Shown: piece by piece, positions 1 through 5,565 of the stretch
Numbering within the stretch: the first letter of the stretch is position 1
How the letters are laid out: every line of letters begins with the position of its first letter
Assembly (NCBI GenBank): GCA_943914405.1
Contig: CALUBX010000183.1
Span: forward strand, 1-9,710
Direction: 5' to 3'
DNA length: 9,710 bases
From: an uncultured Hyphomicrobiales bacterium
Lineage (GTDB): Bacteria; Pseudomonadota; Alphaproteobacteria; Rhizobiales; Rhizobiaceae
Position numbers and translations under genes: made by a program
Notes under the pieces: model-generated
What the model was told of the DNA's origin: nothing
Databases searched by the model: none
Seen by the model: only the letters and a program-made list of their open reading frames with translations

Positions 1-206
1 TGTATCACCAATCGCTGCTCGTGCGTCGGGATCTGCTGAAGAGCCCTGACTTGAACGCCCTCACGAATGGCATCCCTCAGAAGAGTCGGGTTCAGGGTTC
101 GCATGTCCGTCTTGAAGGCATCGACCTGTTGCGGTGTCGGTACGAAAGTGAGATATTCGCCGAGCAACTGAGACGTCGGCACATGCCGTTTGGTAACGCT
201 AGACAC
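1..206 (-). CDS. Unrecognised protein, N-terminal 68 residues (partial, runs off left edge)
   Basis: Reading frame open on the minus strand from a GTG at 206 to the window edge with no stop. The GTG is preceded by a good ribosome binding site, AAGGGGG at 217-211, and by a candidate promoter further upstream (242-271). The frame itself stays open upstream to a stop at 324-326, so the start rests on the binding site. The protein begins about MSSVTKRHVPTSQLLGEYLT and continues with LNPTLLRDAIREGVQV, a charged and probably helical segment. No signal peptide or membrane segment is visible. I do not recognise the family. It is transcribed away from traM and could be the first gene of another plasmid module. 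The reading frame is fairly secure, the function unknown. Confidence 0.6.
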   Translation of the reverse strand, partial: MSSVTKRHVPTSQLLGEYLTFVPTPQQVDAFKTDMRTLNPTLLRDAIREGVQVRALQQIPTHEQRLVI

Positions 207-215
207 TTGTCCCCC

Positions 216-244
216 TTGCAATTCCAGAGTCGACTCTCTATAAC
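216..244 (+). promoter_or_regulatory. Candidate sigma70-type promoter on the plus strand, divergent from the left-edge gene
   Basis: TTGCAA (216-221) and TATAAC (239-244) are 17 bases apart, close to the sigma70 consensus (4/6 and 5/6). The predicted start is near 251. The -10 box overlaps the -10 box of the oppositely directed candidate promoter, so the two would compete or be co-regulated. The transcript would run into the hairpin at 333-355. Confidence 0.4.
226..237. promoter_or_regulatory. Perfect 12-bp palindrome in the plus promoter spacer, possible operator
   Basis: AGAGTCGACTCT is a perfect 12-bp palindrome. It lies between the -35 and -10 boxes of the plus-strand candidate promoter and near the predicted start of the minus-strand transcript. 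A dimeric repressor bound here would block both. It does not resemble the tra box bound by TraR. The operator role is inferred from position and symmetry. Confidence 0.35.
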
Positions 245-271
245 ATAGACACTCGCTGAGTGGCGGCACAA
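242..271 (-). promoter_or_regulatory. Candidate sigma70-type promoter for the left-edge gene
   Basis: On the minus strand, TTGTGC (271-266) and TATGTT (247-242) are separated by 18 bases. This places a start near 235 and a leader of about 30 bases before the GTG at 206. The spacer holds a short inverted repeat, CACTC-gct-GAGTG (250-262, plus-strand reading). The match is by eye only. Confidence 0.35.
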
Positions 272-360
272 TGGTGTTGCGAGCCCACGGCCTTACCGTG
301 GCACTTGGAGAGTCTAAACGAAATTACGGCTGGGCGTGGTCTTATAGACCGCGCCTTTAG
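271..360 (+). other. Possible 29-codon leader ORF (weak)
   Basis: ATG at 271 opens a frame of 29 codons ending in TAG at 358-360. The peptide ends in RNYGWAWSYRPRL, and the stop lies just after the terminator-like stem (333-355). This arrangement recalls a leader peptide ending in an attenuator, but there is no strong ribosome binding site and the composition is not diagnostic. It may be chance. Confidence 0.12.
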
Positions 361-368
361 TCTTTTTG
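333..368 (+). terminator. Intrinsic-terminator-like hairpin with T-rich tail
   Basis: GGCGTGGTC (333-341) pairs with GACCGCGCC (347-355) across a TTATA loop. This is a 9-bp stem with one G-U pair, followed by TTTAGTCTTTTT (356-367). The T tract lies on the plus-strand side only. A second hairpin, CCACGG-ccttA-CCGTGG (285-301), lies upstream. The site would end a transcript of about 115 bases from the plus-strand promoter at 216-244. Confidence 0.5.
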
Positions 369-371
369 GGT

Positions 372-400
372 TGCTCGTTTAACGGAGCACCGTTCGAGCA
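372..400. other. Bulged hairpin in non-coding region
   Basis: TGCTCG (372-377) pairs with CGAGCA (395-400), and the nested AACGG (381-385) pairs with CCGTT (390-394) around an AGCA loop, leaving a TTT bulge. The two stems total 11 bp. It is followed by only three Ts, so it is a weak terminator at best. It forms part of a run of structured elements between 280 and 640. Confidence 0.35.
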
Positions 401-443
401 TTTGCATGGGCCGTCCCTGCTGCTCTCTAAAATCAATCGAAGA

Positions 444-473
444 CTGGCATCTGGGGCGAGGTTTCTCTATAGA
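444..473 (+). promoter_or_regulatory. Weak candidate promoter before the structured RNA segment
   Basis: CTGGCA (444-449) and TATAGA (468-473) are 18 bases apart and would give a start near 481, just before the folded segment. The -35 box is poor, so this depends mainly on position relative to the fold. TTGCAT (402-407) with TCTAAA (426-431) is an alternative. Confidence 0.25.
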
Positions 474-480
474 TGCGCCC

Positions 481-637
481 AGGGCGGCACGTACCGTCCC
501 GGGGCGTAGAAACCCCGAACACAGCGGCGGATATCGGCCGAAACGATATCGGATCCTCTGGCTATTGGCCGGGGGCCTGTGACGCATGTCCAGGCACTCG
601 TGCTAAAGGTCTCAGGGGCCGGCTGTGTTCGGTTTTT
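481..637 (+). ncRNA. Candidate structured small RNA or traM leader with terminal stem and T tract
   Basis: An 11-bp perfect inverted repeat, CCGAACACAGC (515-525) and GCTGTGTTCGG (622-632), closes a domain of about 100 bases and is followed by TTTTT (633-637). With one bulged base the stem extends by three more pairs. Inside are further stems: GATATCG-gccgaaa-CGATATC (530-550), GGCC-ggg-GGCC (567-577), GCCTG with CAGGC (575-594) enclosing GAC-gcat-GTC, and GCAC-tc-GTGC (593-602). No convincing protein frame crosses it. Nested stems ending in a T tract suggest a small RNA or a folded leader of traM. I do not recognise an established RNA family. The strand is inferred from the T tract; the DNA inverted repeats are certain. 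Confidence 0.4.
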
Positions 638-723
638 CTAACCCCCGGTCAGGGGTCAAAGGATAGCTCCGCGGGGACGCACCGGGGATCAAAATTTGGC
701 GGCCACTTTAGCGGCGCGTCAAT

Positions 724-1029
724 ATGGAGGACTACTTGTCAAACAACAAAGTTGTTCTGACGCCGTTAGTGGGATTGATGAGCGGACGGCCGATCGAGGA
801 GGTCGAGTGGTTCACAATCGAGGAAATCAAAAAGCATCGCCGTTTGCGGGATGAGGCCTCTTTCCTGGACGGCAAGCTGAACTCTCTTGCTGAGGGCGAC
901 GATGGATTGGCGGTGGAGCGCCAATATGTGGCGGCCATGATCGCCATGCACGCACAGCAGACCGTTGTTTCGACCATGCTGGACATCCTCGGCTATATTC
1001 CGGAAGTCCCTGGGGGCAGCAGGCACTAG
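724..1029 (+). CDS. traM: TraM, antiactivator of TraR
   Basis: This 101-residue protein matches the Ti-plasmid TraM family (about 102 residues) along its length: PLVGL near residues 14-18, HRRL at 38-41, MHAQ at 75-78 and ILGYIP at 88-93. In Agrobacterium, TraM binds TraR in the cytoplasm, blocks DNA binding and sets the cell-density threshold for conjugation. Its position beside traR fits that role. The start is uncertain. The ATG at 724 lacks an upstream ribosome binding site and itself overlaps GGAGG (726-730), which is ideally spaced for a TTG at 736; that start would give a 97-residue protein. traM converges on traR, with one base between the two stop codons. The approximately 500 bases upstream are non-coding and structured, and I found no convincing tra box there. 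Confidence 0.93.
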   Translation: MEDYLSNNKVVLTPLVGLMSGRPIEEVEWFTIEEIKKHRRLRDEASFLDGKLNSLAEGDDGLAVERQYVAAMIAMHAQQTVVSTMLDILGYIPEVPGGSRH

Positions 1030-1030
1030 T

Positions 1031-1729
1031 TCAGATCAAACCTAATGCCGTGGCGATAGCGGTCGCTTGCGGAAGGCTCGTAGCGCCAAGCGCTTGTTTG
1101 GCGTTCCGCAGATGAAAACAAACATTTGCATAACTCGTATCCTCAACGGTGGCGATCGCTTTCATCGATTTTCCTTCAGCGGACCACCGCAGGCAGGTCA
1201 CCTCATCCGGCTTCAGGCGAACCGGAACCTGAAGCTTAGGCGCGATATTCATCACGTCGAGCCGTGTGTGCATTTGACCAATGGCAGAGGCAGCGACGAT
1301 CGGATCGATCTGACGGCTCTCGGCAAATTTTGCATCTTCAGATGCGAGTGTCAGTAAGGCCACATGCCCGAAACCGACATTCACGGGGATCGATAACCCA
1401 CTGCGTATTCCAAACTCCGCTGCTTCCGCGAAAAACTGGCGCTGCTCCTTCGGGACCCGGCCCGTGGGCGCAGACCAGGTGAATGCTCCGATGCGTTTGC
1501 GCAGGCCACGCATAACGGGATCGATCTTGAGGAATTTCTTTTCGCTATACCGATCTTGCCAAGACTGGGCATAGTTCGAGATCACCTTAAAGGTGCTCGG
1601 CTGGAGGCTGACATAAGCATACCCGTTAAAGCCAGCTTCTGCCGTTAATCGATCAAGTACCTTCTGGGCATCGATCTCATTGGTCACGAGCGACATGTGC
1701 TCCGTCAGATGCTCAAACCACTGATTCAA
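1031..1729 (-). CDS. traR: TraR, LuxR-type quorum-sensing activator of conjugation
   Basis: The 232-residue protein has an N-terminal acyl-homoserine lactone binding domain (about 1-165) and a C-terminal LuxR helix-turn-helix (about 172-232). The pheromone-pocket residues known from Ti TraR occur at the same numbers: Tyr53, Trp57, Tyr61, Asp70 and Trp85. The block FGIRSGLSIP follows at 106-115. The HTH keeps the conserved Glu176, Leu180 and Gly186. The start is a TTG at 1729 with GGGGG six bases upstream; an in-frame stop lies just beyond, and MNQWF aligns with the Ti TraR start, so TTG is nearly certain. Bound to its signal, TraR should activate the trb and tra operons, and TraM should inhibit it. 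The recognition helix reads VCFHLRNA where Ti TraR has VRVKLREA, so the target site may differ. Confidence 0.93.
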   Translation of the reverse strand: MNQWFEHLTEHMSLVTNEIDAQKVLDRLTAEAGFNGYAYVSLQPSTFKVISNYAQSWQDRYSEKKFLKIDPVMRGLRKRIGAFTWSAPTGRVPKEQRQFFAEAAEFGIRSGLSIPVNVGFGHVALLTLASEDAKFAESRQIDPIVAASAIGQMHTRLDVMNIAPKLQVPVRLKPDEVTCLRWSAEGKSMKAIATVEDTSYANVCFHLRNAKQALGATSLPQATAIATALGLI

Positions 1730-1742
1730 TTCAGGCCCCCAT

Positions 1743-1754
1743 GTTCATCTGAAC
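1743..1754. promoter_or_regulatory. Inverted repeat GTTCA-tc-TGAAC upstream of traR
   Basis: GTTCATCTGAAC has two 5-bp inverted arms separated by 2 bases, 14 bases from the traR TTG. Too tight for an RNA hairpin, it would suit a dimeric DNA-binding protein. It is unlike the 18-bp Ti tra box. Short enough to be chance. Confidence 0.2.
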
Positions 1755-1938
1755 GAGAGATCGCCCGTATCCATCAAGCGATAAGTGACACAATTTCAGA
1801 TCGCATTATTCGCCTTGCCAGACCCCCAGATGATGGTCAATCGCAAAAATACGCTAGTTTTCCACAAGCTCATGATTGCGCATAGCACTCGCCGACCCAA
1901 TGTGCGGTTGCTCAAAGCAATTCGTGTTCGGATGAGGT

Positions 1939-1957
1939 GGGCAGCCGGAAACTGCCC
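1939..1957 (-). terminator. Hairpin downstream of trbI, possible weak end of the trb operon
   Basis: A 6-bp perfect stem, GGGCAG and CTGCCC, with a 7-base loop starts 24 bases after the trbI stop codon. The bases that follow in the direction of trb transcription are ACCTCATCC, with no T run, so intrinsic termination is doubtful. Confidence 0.2.
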
Positions 1958-1980
1958 GCGAGGGCGTCGCAAATTCGAGT

Positions 1981-3282
1981 CTAATTGCGATAGTTGCCAG
2001 GAAAAACAATATCCTGATCAACAAGAACGTTGAACTTATAGCCTGGCCTGATCTGGATCGTGGGTTGGACATTGAGATTTTTGGAAATCGTTTGCTCCGC
2101 CGCTCTTCCGAAAGTCTCGGCGAAATTTCGGCGCGCGGCGTCCGAAGCTGTTTCCTGTGTCGCGAGGGTTGAACTCTGAGGCACCGACATGTCGATACCG
2201 GTGCCAATCAGTGCGATCAGCGCGGCGGATCCAAACGTTCGCCACAGATGCCGGTCGACCTTGTCATTAAAACCACTATAGCCTTCGGCATCAGTACCGG
2301 CCATGCCGCCGATCTGGAGCGTCGAGCCATTCGGGAAAATCAGGTCAGTCCAGACAACCAAAACCCGTTCCTGCCCGAATGAAACCTTCGAATCGTATCG
2401 GCCAAACAGTTTGGCGCCCTGCGGGATGAGGAGGCGATAGCCAGTCGCGCTATCATAAACGTTCTGGCTGACCTGCGCCGAGATCCGGCCGGGAAGGTCC
2501 GAATTCAGGCCAGTGATTAGCGTTGCGGGTATTACTGACCCGCGCTTCAACTCGTACCGAGACAGCTGCGGAACGACTCGGTTGGGAAGATAGCCGAGAT
2601 CCTTGATGTCCTGGTTGAAAAAATCCTCTTTCGAAGCCTGTCCGTTCGGATCGACGTTTTGGCCCCGCAGACCAGCATTGATAGCCGCAGCATAGAGATC
2701 CGACCCGCTTGCCGTGGAACTGGATGGCGCATTTGCCGGCGCCGACGCTTTACCATCCCGCTGAACCTCAGAGACGTCGACCTTCAGCGGCGAATCGAGC
2801 GCAGTTGCCTGTGCTTGCAGTCGCGCCATACGCTGCCGGTTCTGCTCACGAAGGTATTGTTCGTCTTGCTCCCTCTTAAGCCGCGCCTTCCATTCCTCTT
2901 CCGATTCCAGAGGCGCGCGCGGTGGGATGCGATCGACGGTCGCCGGGCGTTCCGGCACCTGTGCCTTGGTCTCAGTGGGTGGAGAGACCGCGGGGCCGGG
3001 CGCCGGCTGAAAAACCTCGCGCTCTTGTGGATCGCCAATGATACCGTCGCCGACGCCGCGCTTCAGCTGATCGCCAAATGACGTGGCGGGCGAATTCGAG
3101 GCGCTATCGATGTCGTTGCCTCTGTTGAAGGACAGGCCGCGCCATGAAAGCCCGATAACAACGACGCCTATAAAGAGGACGATGAAGACGATCGTCGCGA
3201 TGATTGGCAGCCGGTTCAGACGACGCATCCCGCCTTCACCGACACCTTGATTGGACGAACCGAGTTGCAGCGACTGAACCAC
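1981..3282 (-). CDS. trbI: TrbI, VirB10-like inner/outer membrane-spanning channel protein
   Basis: The protein has 433 residues, usual for plasmid TrbI. A short cytoplasmic N-terminus is followed by one membrane helix (about 26-46), a proline-rich stretch (about 92-124) and a charged helical segment (about 127-158). A VirB10-type beta-barrel domain follows from about 230 (LPNRVVPQLSRYELKRGSVI, then LIPQGAKLFGRYDS). The segment LWRTFGSAALIALIGTGIDM fits the helical antenna that forms the outer-membrane pore in VirB10. It links inner and outer membranes in the conjugation channel and works with TrbG and TrbH. The start is a GTG at 3282 with AAAGGTG (3293-3287), which overlaps the end of trbH. 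It is the last trb gene visible, and the intergenic gap follows. Confidence 0.95.
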   Translation of the reverse strand: MVQSLQLGSSNQGVGEGGMRRLNRLPIIATIVFIVLFIGVVVIGLSWRGLSFNRGNDIDSASNSPATSFGDQLKRGVGDGIIGDPQEREVFQPAPGPAVSPPTETKAQVPERPATVDRIPPRAPLESEEEWKARLKREQDEQYLREQNRQRMARLQAQATALDSPLKVDVSEVQRDGKASAPANAPSSSTASGSDLYAAAINAGLRGQNVDPNGQASKEDFFNQDIKDLGYLPNRVVPQLSRYELKRGSVIPATLITGLNSDLPGRISAQVSQNVYDSATGYRLLIPQGAKLFGRYDSKVSFGQERVLVVWTDLIFPNGSTLQIGGMAGTDAEGYSGFNDKVDRHLWRTFGSAALIALIGTGIDMSVPQSSTLATQETASDAARRNFAETFGRAAEQTISKNLNVQPTIQIRPGYKFNVLVDQDIVFPGNYRN

Positions 3283-3291
3283 GTTTCACCT

Positions 3292-3723
3292 TTAATTCCG
3301 TTGCATGATTGAGAGCGGGCTTGCCGGTACAGCACCCGTGCTCGAAGCCGTATAGGCCCGACCGAGCGCGATCGCAGGCGTCGAGATCTGTGCAAGCAAC
3401 TGTCCGTCCATGCCTTGAAGCGAATAGCTCAGCGTAATCGCTTTGCCATCTTTCGTTGCTCCATCCGCAACGACCGTATAGCCCCATCCCTTCATCGCGG
3501 CTTCGAGGGAGACCGCAAAGTCGGATTTGTCGGACTCCATCCGGATCGCGGTTGTCGTCGGAGGGATCTGCTCAGCGAGCCGGCTCGCCAGATCGCCAGC
3601 GATCGCGCTTGCCGCGCCGCTGGAAATCACAGCGGGCGTCGAGCTTGTGGAAAGACTGTCGTCGACGCTCTGGCACCCCGACGCCATCAACGTCACGGCG
3701 AGGAGAATATTTCTCGACCGCAT
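3292..3723 (-). CDS. trbH: TrbH, small outer-membrane lipoprotein of the mating channel
   Basis: This 143-residue protein begins MRSRNILLAVTLMASGC, a lipoprotein signal with Cys17 as the probable acylated residue. The mature part is Ser/Thr/Ala-rich and then mixed (SDFAVSLEAAMKGWGYTVV). It occupies the TrbH position between trbG and trbI, and by context takes the role of VirB7, anchoring TrbG at the outer membrane. The start chosen is the ATG at 3723, six bases after the strong site GGGGAGG (3736-3730). The ATG at 3729, which overlaps the trbG stop as ATGA, directly abuts that site and is less likely. Longer readings starting at 3765 would extend into trbG. TrbH is poorly conserved, so naming rests partly on gene order. 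Confidence 0.85.
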   Translation of the reverse strand: MRSRNILLAVTLMASGCQSVDDSLSTSSTPAVISSGAASAIAGDLASRLAEQIPPTTTAIRMESDKSDFAVSLEAAMKGWGYTVVADGATKDGKAITLSYSLQGMDGQLLAQISTPAIALGRAYTASSTGAVPASPLSIMQRN

Positions 3724-3725
3724 GA

Positions 3726-4538
3726 TCATCCTCCCCTTGTGATGGTGACCTTTTGTTGGTGCCAACCCACCCCGGAGACGAGGATCGCCTTATCGACGGC
3801 ATAGTCGACGATCATCATGTCGTTCTTCATGCGGTAATTCACGGTCCGGTTCTGGCCGCCGGAGACCACGAAGAGGACGGGCGCGTCCTGCCCGCTTATC
3901 GAGCGCGGAAACTGGATGTAGGTTTTCTGCCCATCGGAATAGACGCGTTTGGGCTTCCAGGGCGCGCCGCCGCTTACCGAGTAGCCGAAGTTGAGCCGGT
4001 CGGGCGATCCCCCCACGCCACCCCCCGCCTCAAGCCTGGAATTGATGTCCGCCAGCTTTGTCGAGACGTCTTCAGGATATTCGAAGCCGACACGCGCCAT
4101 ATATTGGGTTGGGTGTGATTTGAGCTGGATATGGTAGGTCCGGCGCGATGTGGTGACGACCATCGATGTCACCAGGCCGGGCTCGGCAGGTTTGACCACG
4201 AGATGGATCGCCTGTCCATTCGCGGCACCCGATGTGGCAGGCTCAACCTTCCAGCGCACCGTGTCGCCAACGAGCACGTCTCGAACGATCTCACCCCCTT
4301 GAAGCTCGATATCGCAAACCTGCAGTGGCGAGCAGACTACAGATGGCTGCGTTTCGCCGAAAAGGAAGATCACCTTTCCGTCCGCACCTCGGGTGACCAG
4401 GCCCGTCGACCCGCGCCAGTTTTGCGACAGACCGGTGCCTTTAGCCTCCTTGTACGTCATGCTCTGCATGTCAGCCGCTGCGGCAAACGACGCCGCCGAC
4501 AGCCAAGCTATGGCTGCCAATAGTTCCATCTTAAGCAT
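3726..4538 (-). CDS. trbG: TrbG, VirB9-like periplasmic/outer-membrane channel protein
   Basis: This 270-residue protein has an N-terminal signal peptide (LLAAIAWLSAASFAAAA, cleavage near residue 22) and then two beta-rich domains typical of the VirB9/CagX/TrbG family. The C-terminal domain includes FGYSVSGGAPWKPKRVYSDG and QKTYIQFPRSI, with WKPKRVYSDGQKTYIQ the family hallmark. It forms the outer-membrane core ring with TrbH and the TrbI barrel. ATG at 4538 is preceded by AGGGGA six bases upstream and lies 16 bases after the trbF stop. The 3' end carries the ribosome binding site of trbH, so the two are translationally close-coupled. Confidence 0.95.
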   Translation of the reverse strand: MLKMELLAAIAWLSAASFAAAADMQSMTYKEAKGTGLSQNWRGSTGLVTRGADGKVIFLFGETQPSVVCSPLQVCDIELQGGEIVRDVLVGDTVRWKVEPATSGAANGQAIHLVVKPAEPGLVTSMVVTTSRRTYHIQLKSHPTQYMARVGFEYPEDVSTKLADINSRLEAGGGVGGSPDRLNFGYSVSGGAPWKPKRVYSDGQKTYIQFPRSISGQDAPVLFVVSGGQNRTVNYRMKNDMMIVDYAVDKAILVSGVGWHQQKVTITRGG

Positions 4539-4554
4539 GTGAAGTCCCCTGCTC

Positions 4555-5229
4555 TTAAAGCTGTGCAGTCCAGTCGAAATCCCGGACGTAAAGACCGATC
4601 GGGTTAAGCCGGATCGTCGCCTCGTCTTGCGGCGCGGTTAGTGCAACAGTGGCAATTCCGCGGAAGCGGCGCGTGCCGGTTTCCTTGCCCTTTCGGTCCC
4701 GCTCATACTCTGTCCAGTCGATCTGATAGGTCTGGTTCGACAACGCGACGATATTGTTGACCTCGATAGCGACGGTCGCGGTCTTGGCCTTCTCGAACGG
4801 CGAGTTGGCGCGGAACCAGGAATTGATTTTCTCCGTCGAAGGATCTGAGGTCCTGAGCAGGGCATAGGTTCGGTCGATGTATTGTTTCTGGACAACCGCG
4901 TCCGGCGTGATGCTTCGAAACGTTGTCACGAAGTTTCCAAGCGTCGCGCGAACCACGCGCGCATCCGCATACTCGATCTGCTGGGGGAAGCCCGCGTTGA
5001 CGGCGTTTCCCAGCTTGTCGACCTCGATGATGTAGGGAACCAGCTTTACCTGTGAACTGAGGTAGAGAGCATAGCCGAAACCGATGACGGCCATGGTCAG
5101 GCCGAGGATGCCGACAATGCGCCAGGCTGCCGCCGCCTTGACATAGGTCCCGTAACGCTCGGACCATTCCTGGCGCGCGGCAAGATAAGGGTTTTCTGGG
5201 GCGCGGTTAGCGGCCATCGATCCATCCAT
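4555..5229 (-). CDS. trbF: TrbF, VirB8-like inner-membrane assembly protein
   Basis: The 224-residue protein has the VirB8/TrbF layout: a short cytoplasmic N-terminus (RAPENPYLAARQEWSERYG), one membrane helix (about 37-57), then a periplasmic domain containing VDKLGNAVN, an NSWF segment and a C-terminal IRLNPIGLYVRDFDWTAQL. It nucleates assembly of the secretion channel at the inner membrane. Two starts are possible: ATG at 5229 and ATG at 5217 (MAANRAPENP), neither with a strong ribosome binding site. The second matches the N-terminus expected for TrbF better. It begins 9 bases after the end of the trbL C-terminal frame. Confidence 0.94.
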   Translation of the reverse strand: MDGSMAANRAPENPYLAARQEWSERYGTYVKAAAAWRIVGILGLTMAVIGFGYALYLSSQVKLVPYIIEVDKLGNAVNAGFPQQIEYADARVVRATLGNFVTTFRSITPDAVVQKQYIDRTYALLRTSDPSTEKINSWFRANSPFEKAKTATVAIEVNNIVALSNQTYQIDWTEYERDRKGKETGTRRFRGIATVALTAPQDEATIRLNPIGLYVRDFDWTAQL

Positions 5230-5238
5230 TTCTGAAGA

Positions 5239-5562
5239 TTACTTGTCGTTTCGCTCGGGCGGCGGCGGAGGTGCGCTGGTGCCGGACCGGCTCTGATTGA
5301 GCTTTGCGTTGGCAAGGCCCAGGATGGAGCCAGCATAGGCGCCGGGAGACCCGATCGCCTTTTCCTTGGCGGCTGAGCCTGTTGCTCGACCGGCAGAGCC
5401 GATACCTTCCGCCATTCCCTTGAGAACGGCGCCGGCCGCCGACGAGCCCGCCGCCCTTGCTGCCTGACCTGCGGCGAAGCCTGCACCCATGGCTCCGGTC
5501 GCGAGAAAGCCAGCGCCGGCTGCAAACGATGCGGCCTGTCCGCCATGCCGTAATGCCTCCAT
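5239..5562 (-). pseudogene. trbL: C-terminal part of TrbL, separated from the rest by an in-frame TGA
   Basis: The frame is identical to that of trbL. The trbL TGA (5568-5566) is followed by GGG and then ATG at 5562, and 107 residues follow. They are Ala/Gly-rich (GGQAASFAAGAGFLATGAMG, then QAARAAGSSAAGAVLKGMAE) and end PPPPPERNDK, the low-complexity tail usually found at the C-terminus of TrbL in the Ti/NGR family. Full-length TrbL there is about 390-400 residues, and the two parts with the interrupted codon total 397. The ATG has GAGGG directly abutting it, poor for independent initiation. Production of this part would need TGA read-through or termination-reinitiation. It could also be a sequencing error, and it cannot be excluded that the tail is translated separately. 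Confidence 0.6.
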
Positions 5563-5565
5563 CCC

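Larger units (their letters stand above)
1730..1980. other. Non-coding interval between trbI and traR
   Basis: These 251 bases contain no supported gene. Two symmetric elements are visible. GGGCAG-ccggaaa-CTGCCC (1939-1957) lies just beyond the trbI stop and could be a Rho-dependent or partial terminator for trb, but no T tract follows it on the minus strand. GTTCA-tc-TGAAC (1743-1754) lies 14 bases upstream of the traR start and could be an operator. No convincing -35/-10 pair for traR and no tra box palindrome was found. traR may have its own unrecognised promoter or receive read-through from trb. Confidence 0.4.

Noticed and set aside
21..248. 75-codon plus-strand frame opposite the left-edge gene
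   Set aside because: The minus-strand frame has a clear ribosome binding site and runs to the edge; the plus frame appears to be its shadow.
385..405. T-arm-like CGTTCGAGCA suggesting a tRNA remnant
   Set aside because: The flanking bases do not form a T stem and no acceptor or anticodon arm fits; the sequence is better explained by the hairpin at 372-400.
357..587. 76-codon minus-strand frame
   Set aside because: It crosses the structured region and the bulged hairpin; Arg/Pro-rich composition is typical of chance frames in GC-rich DNA.
473..760. 95-codon plus-strand frame
   Set aside because: It overlaps the traM start in another frame, lies across strong inverted repeats, has no convincing ribosome binding site and shows no domain. 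The nested stems explain this DNA better.
1796..1813. Possible tra box around CAGATC between trbI and traR
   Set aside because: Only about 10 of 18 positions agree with the Ti tra box as I recall it, and the right half is not palindromic.
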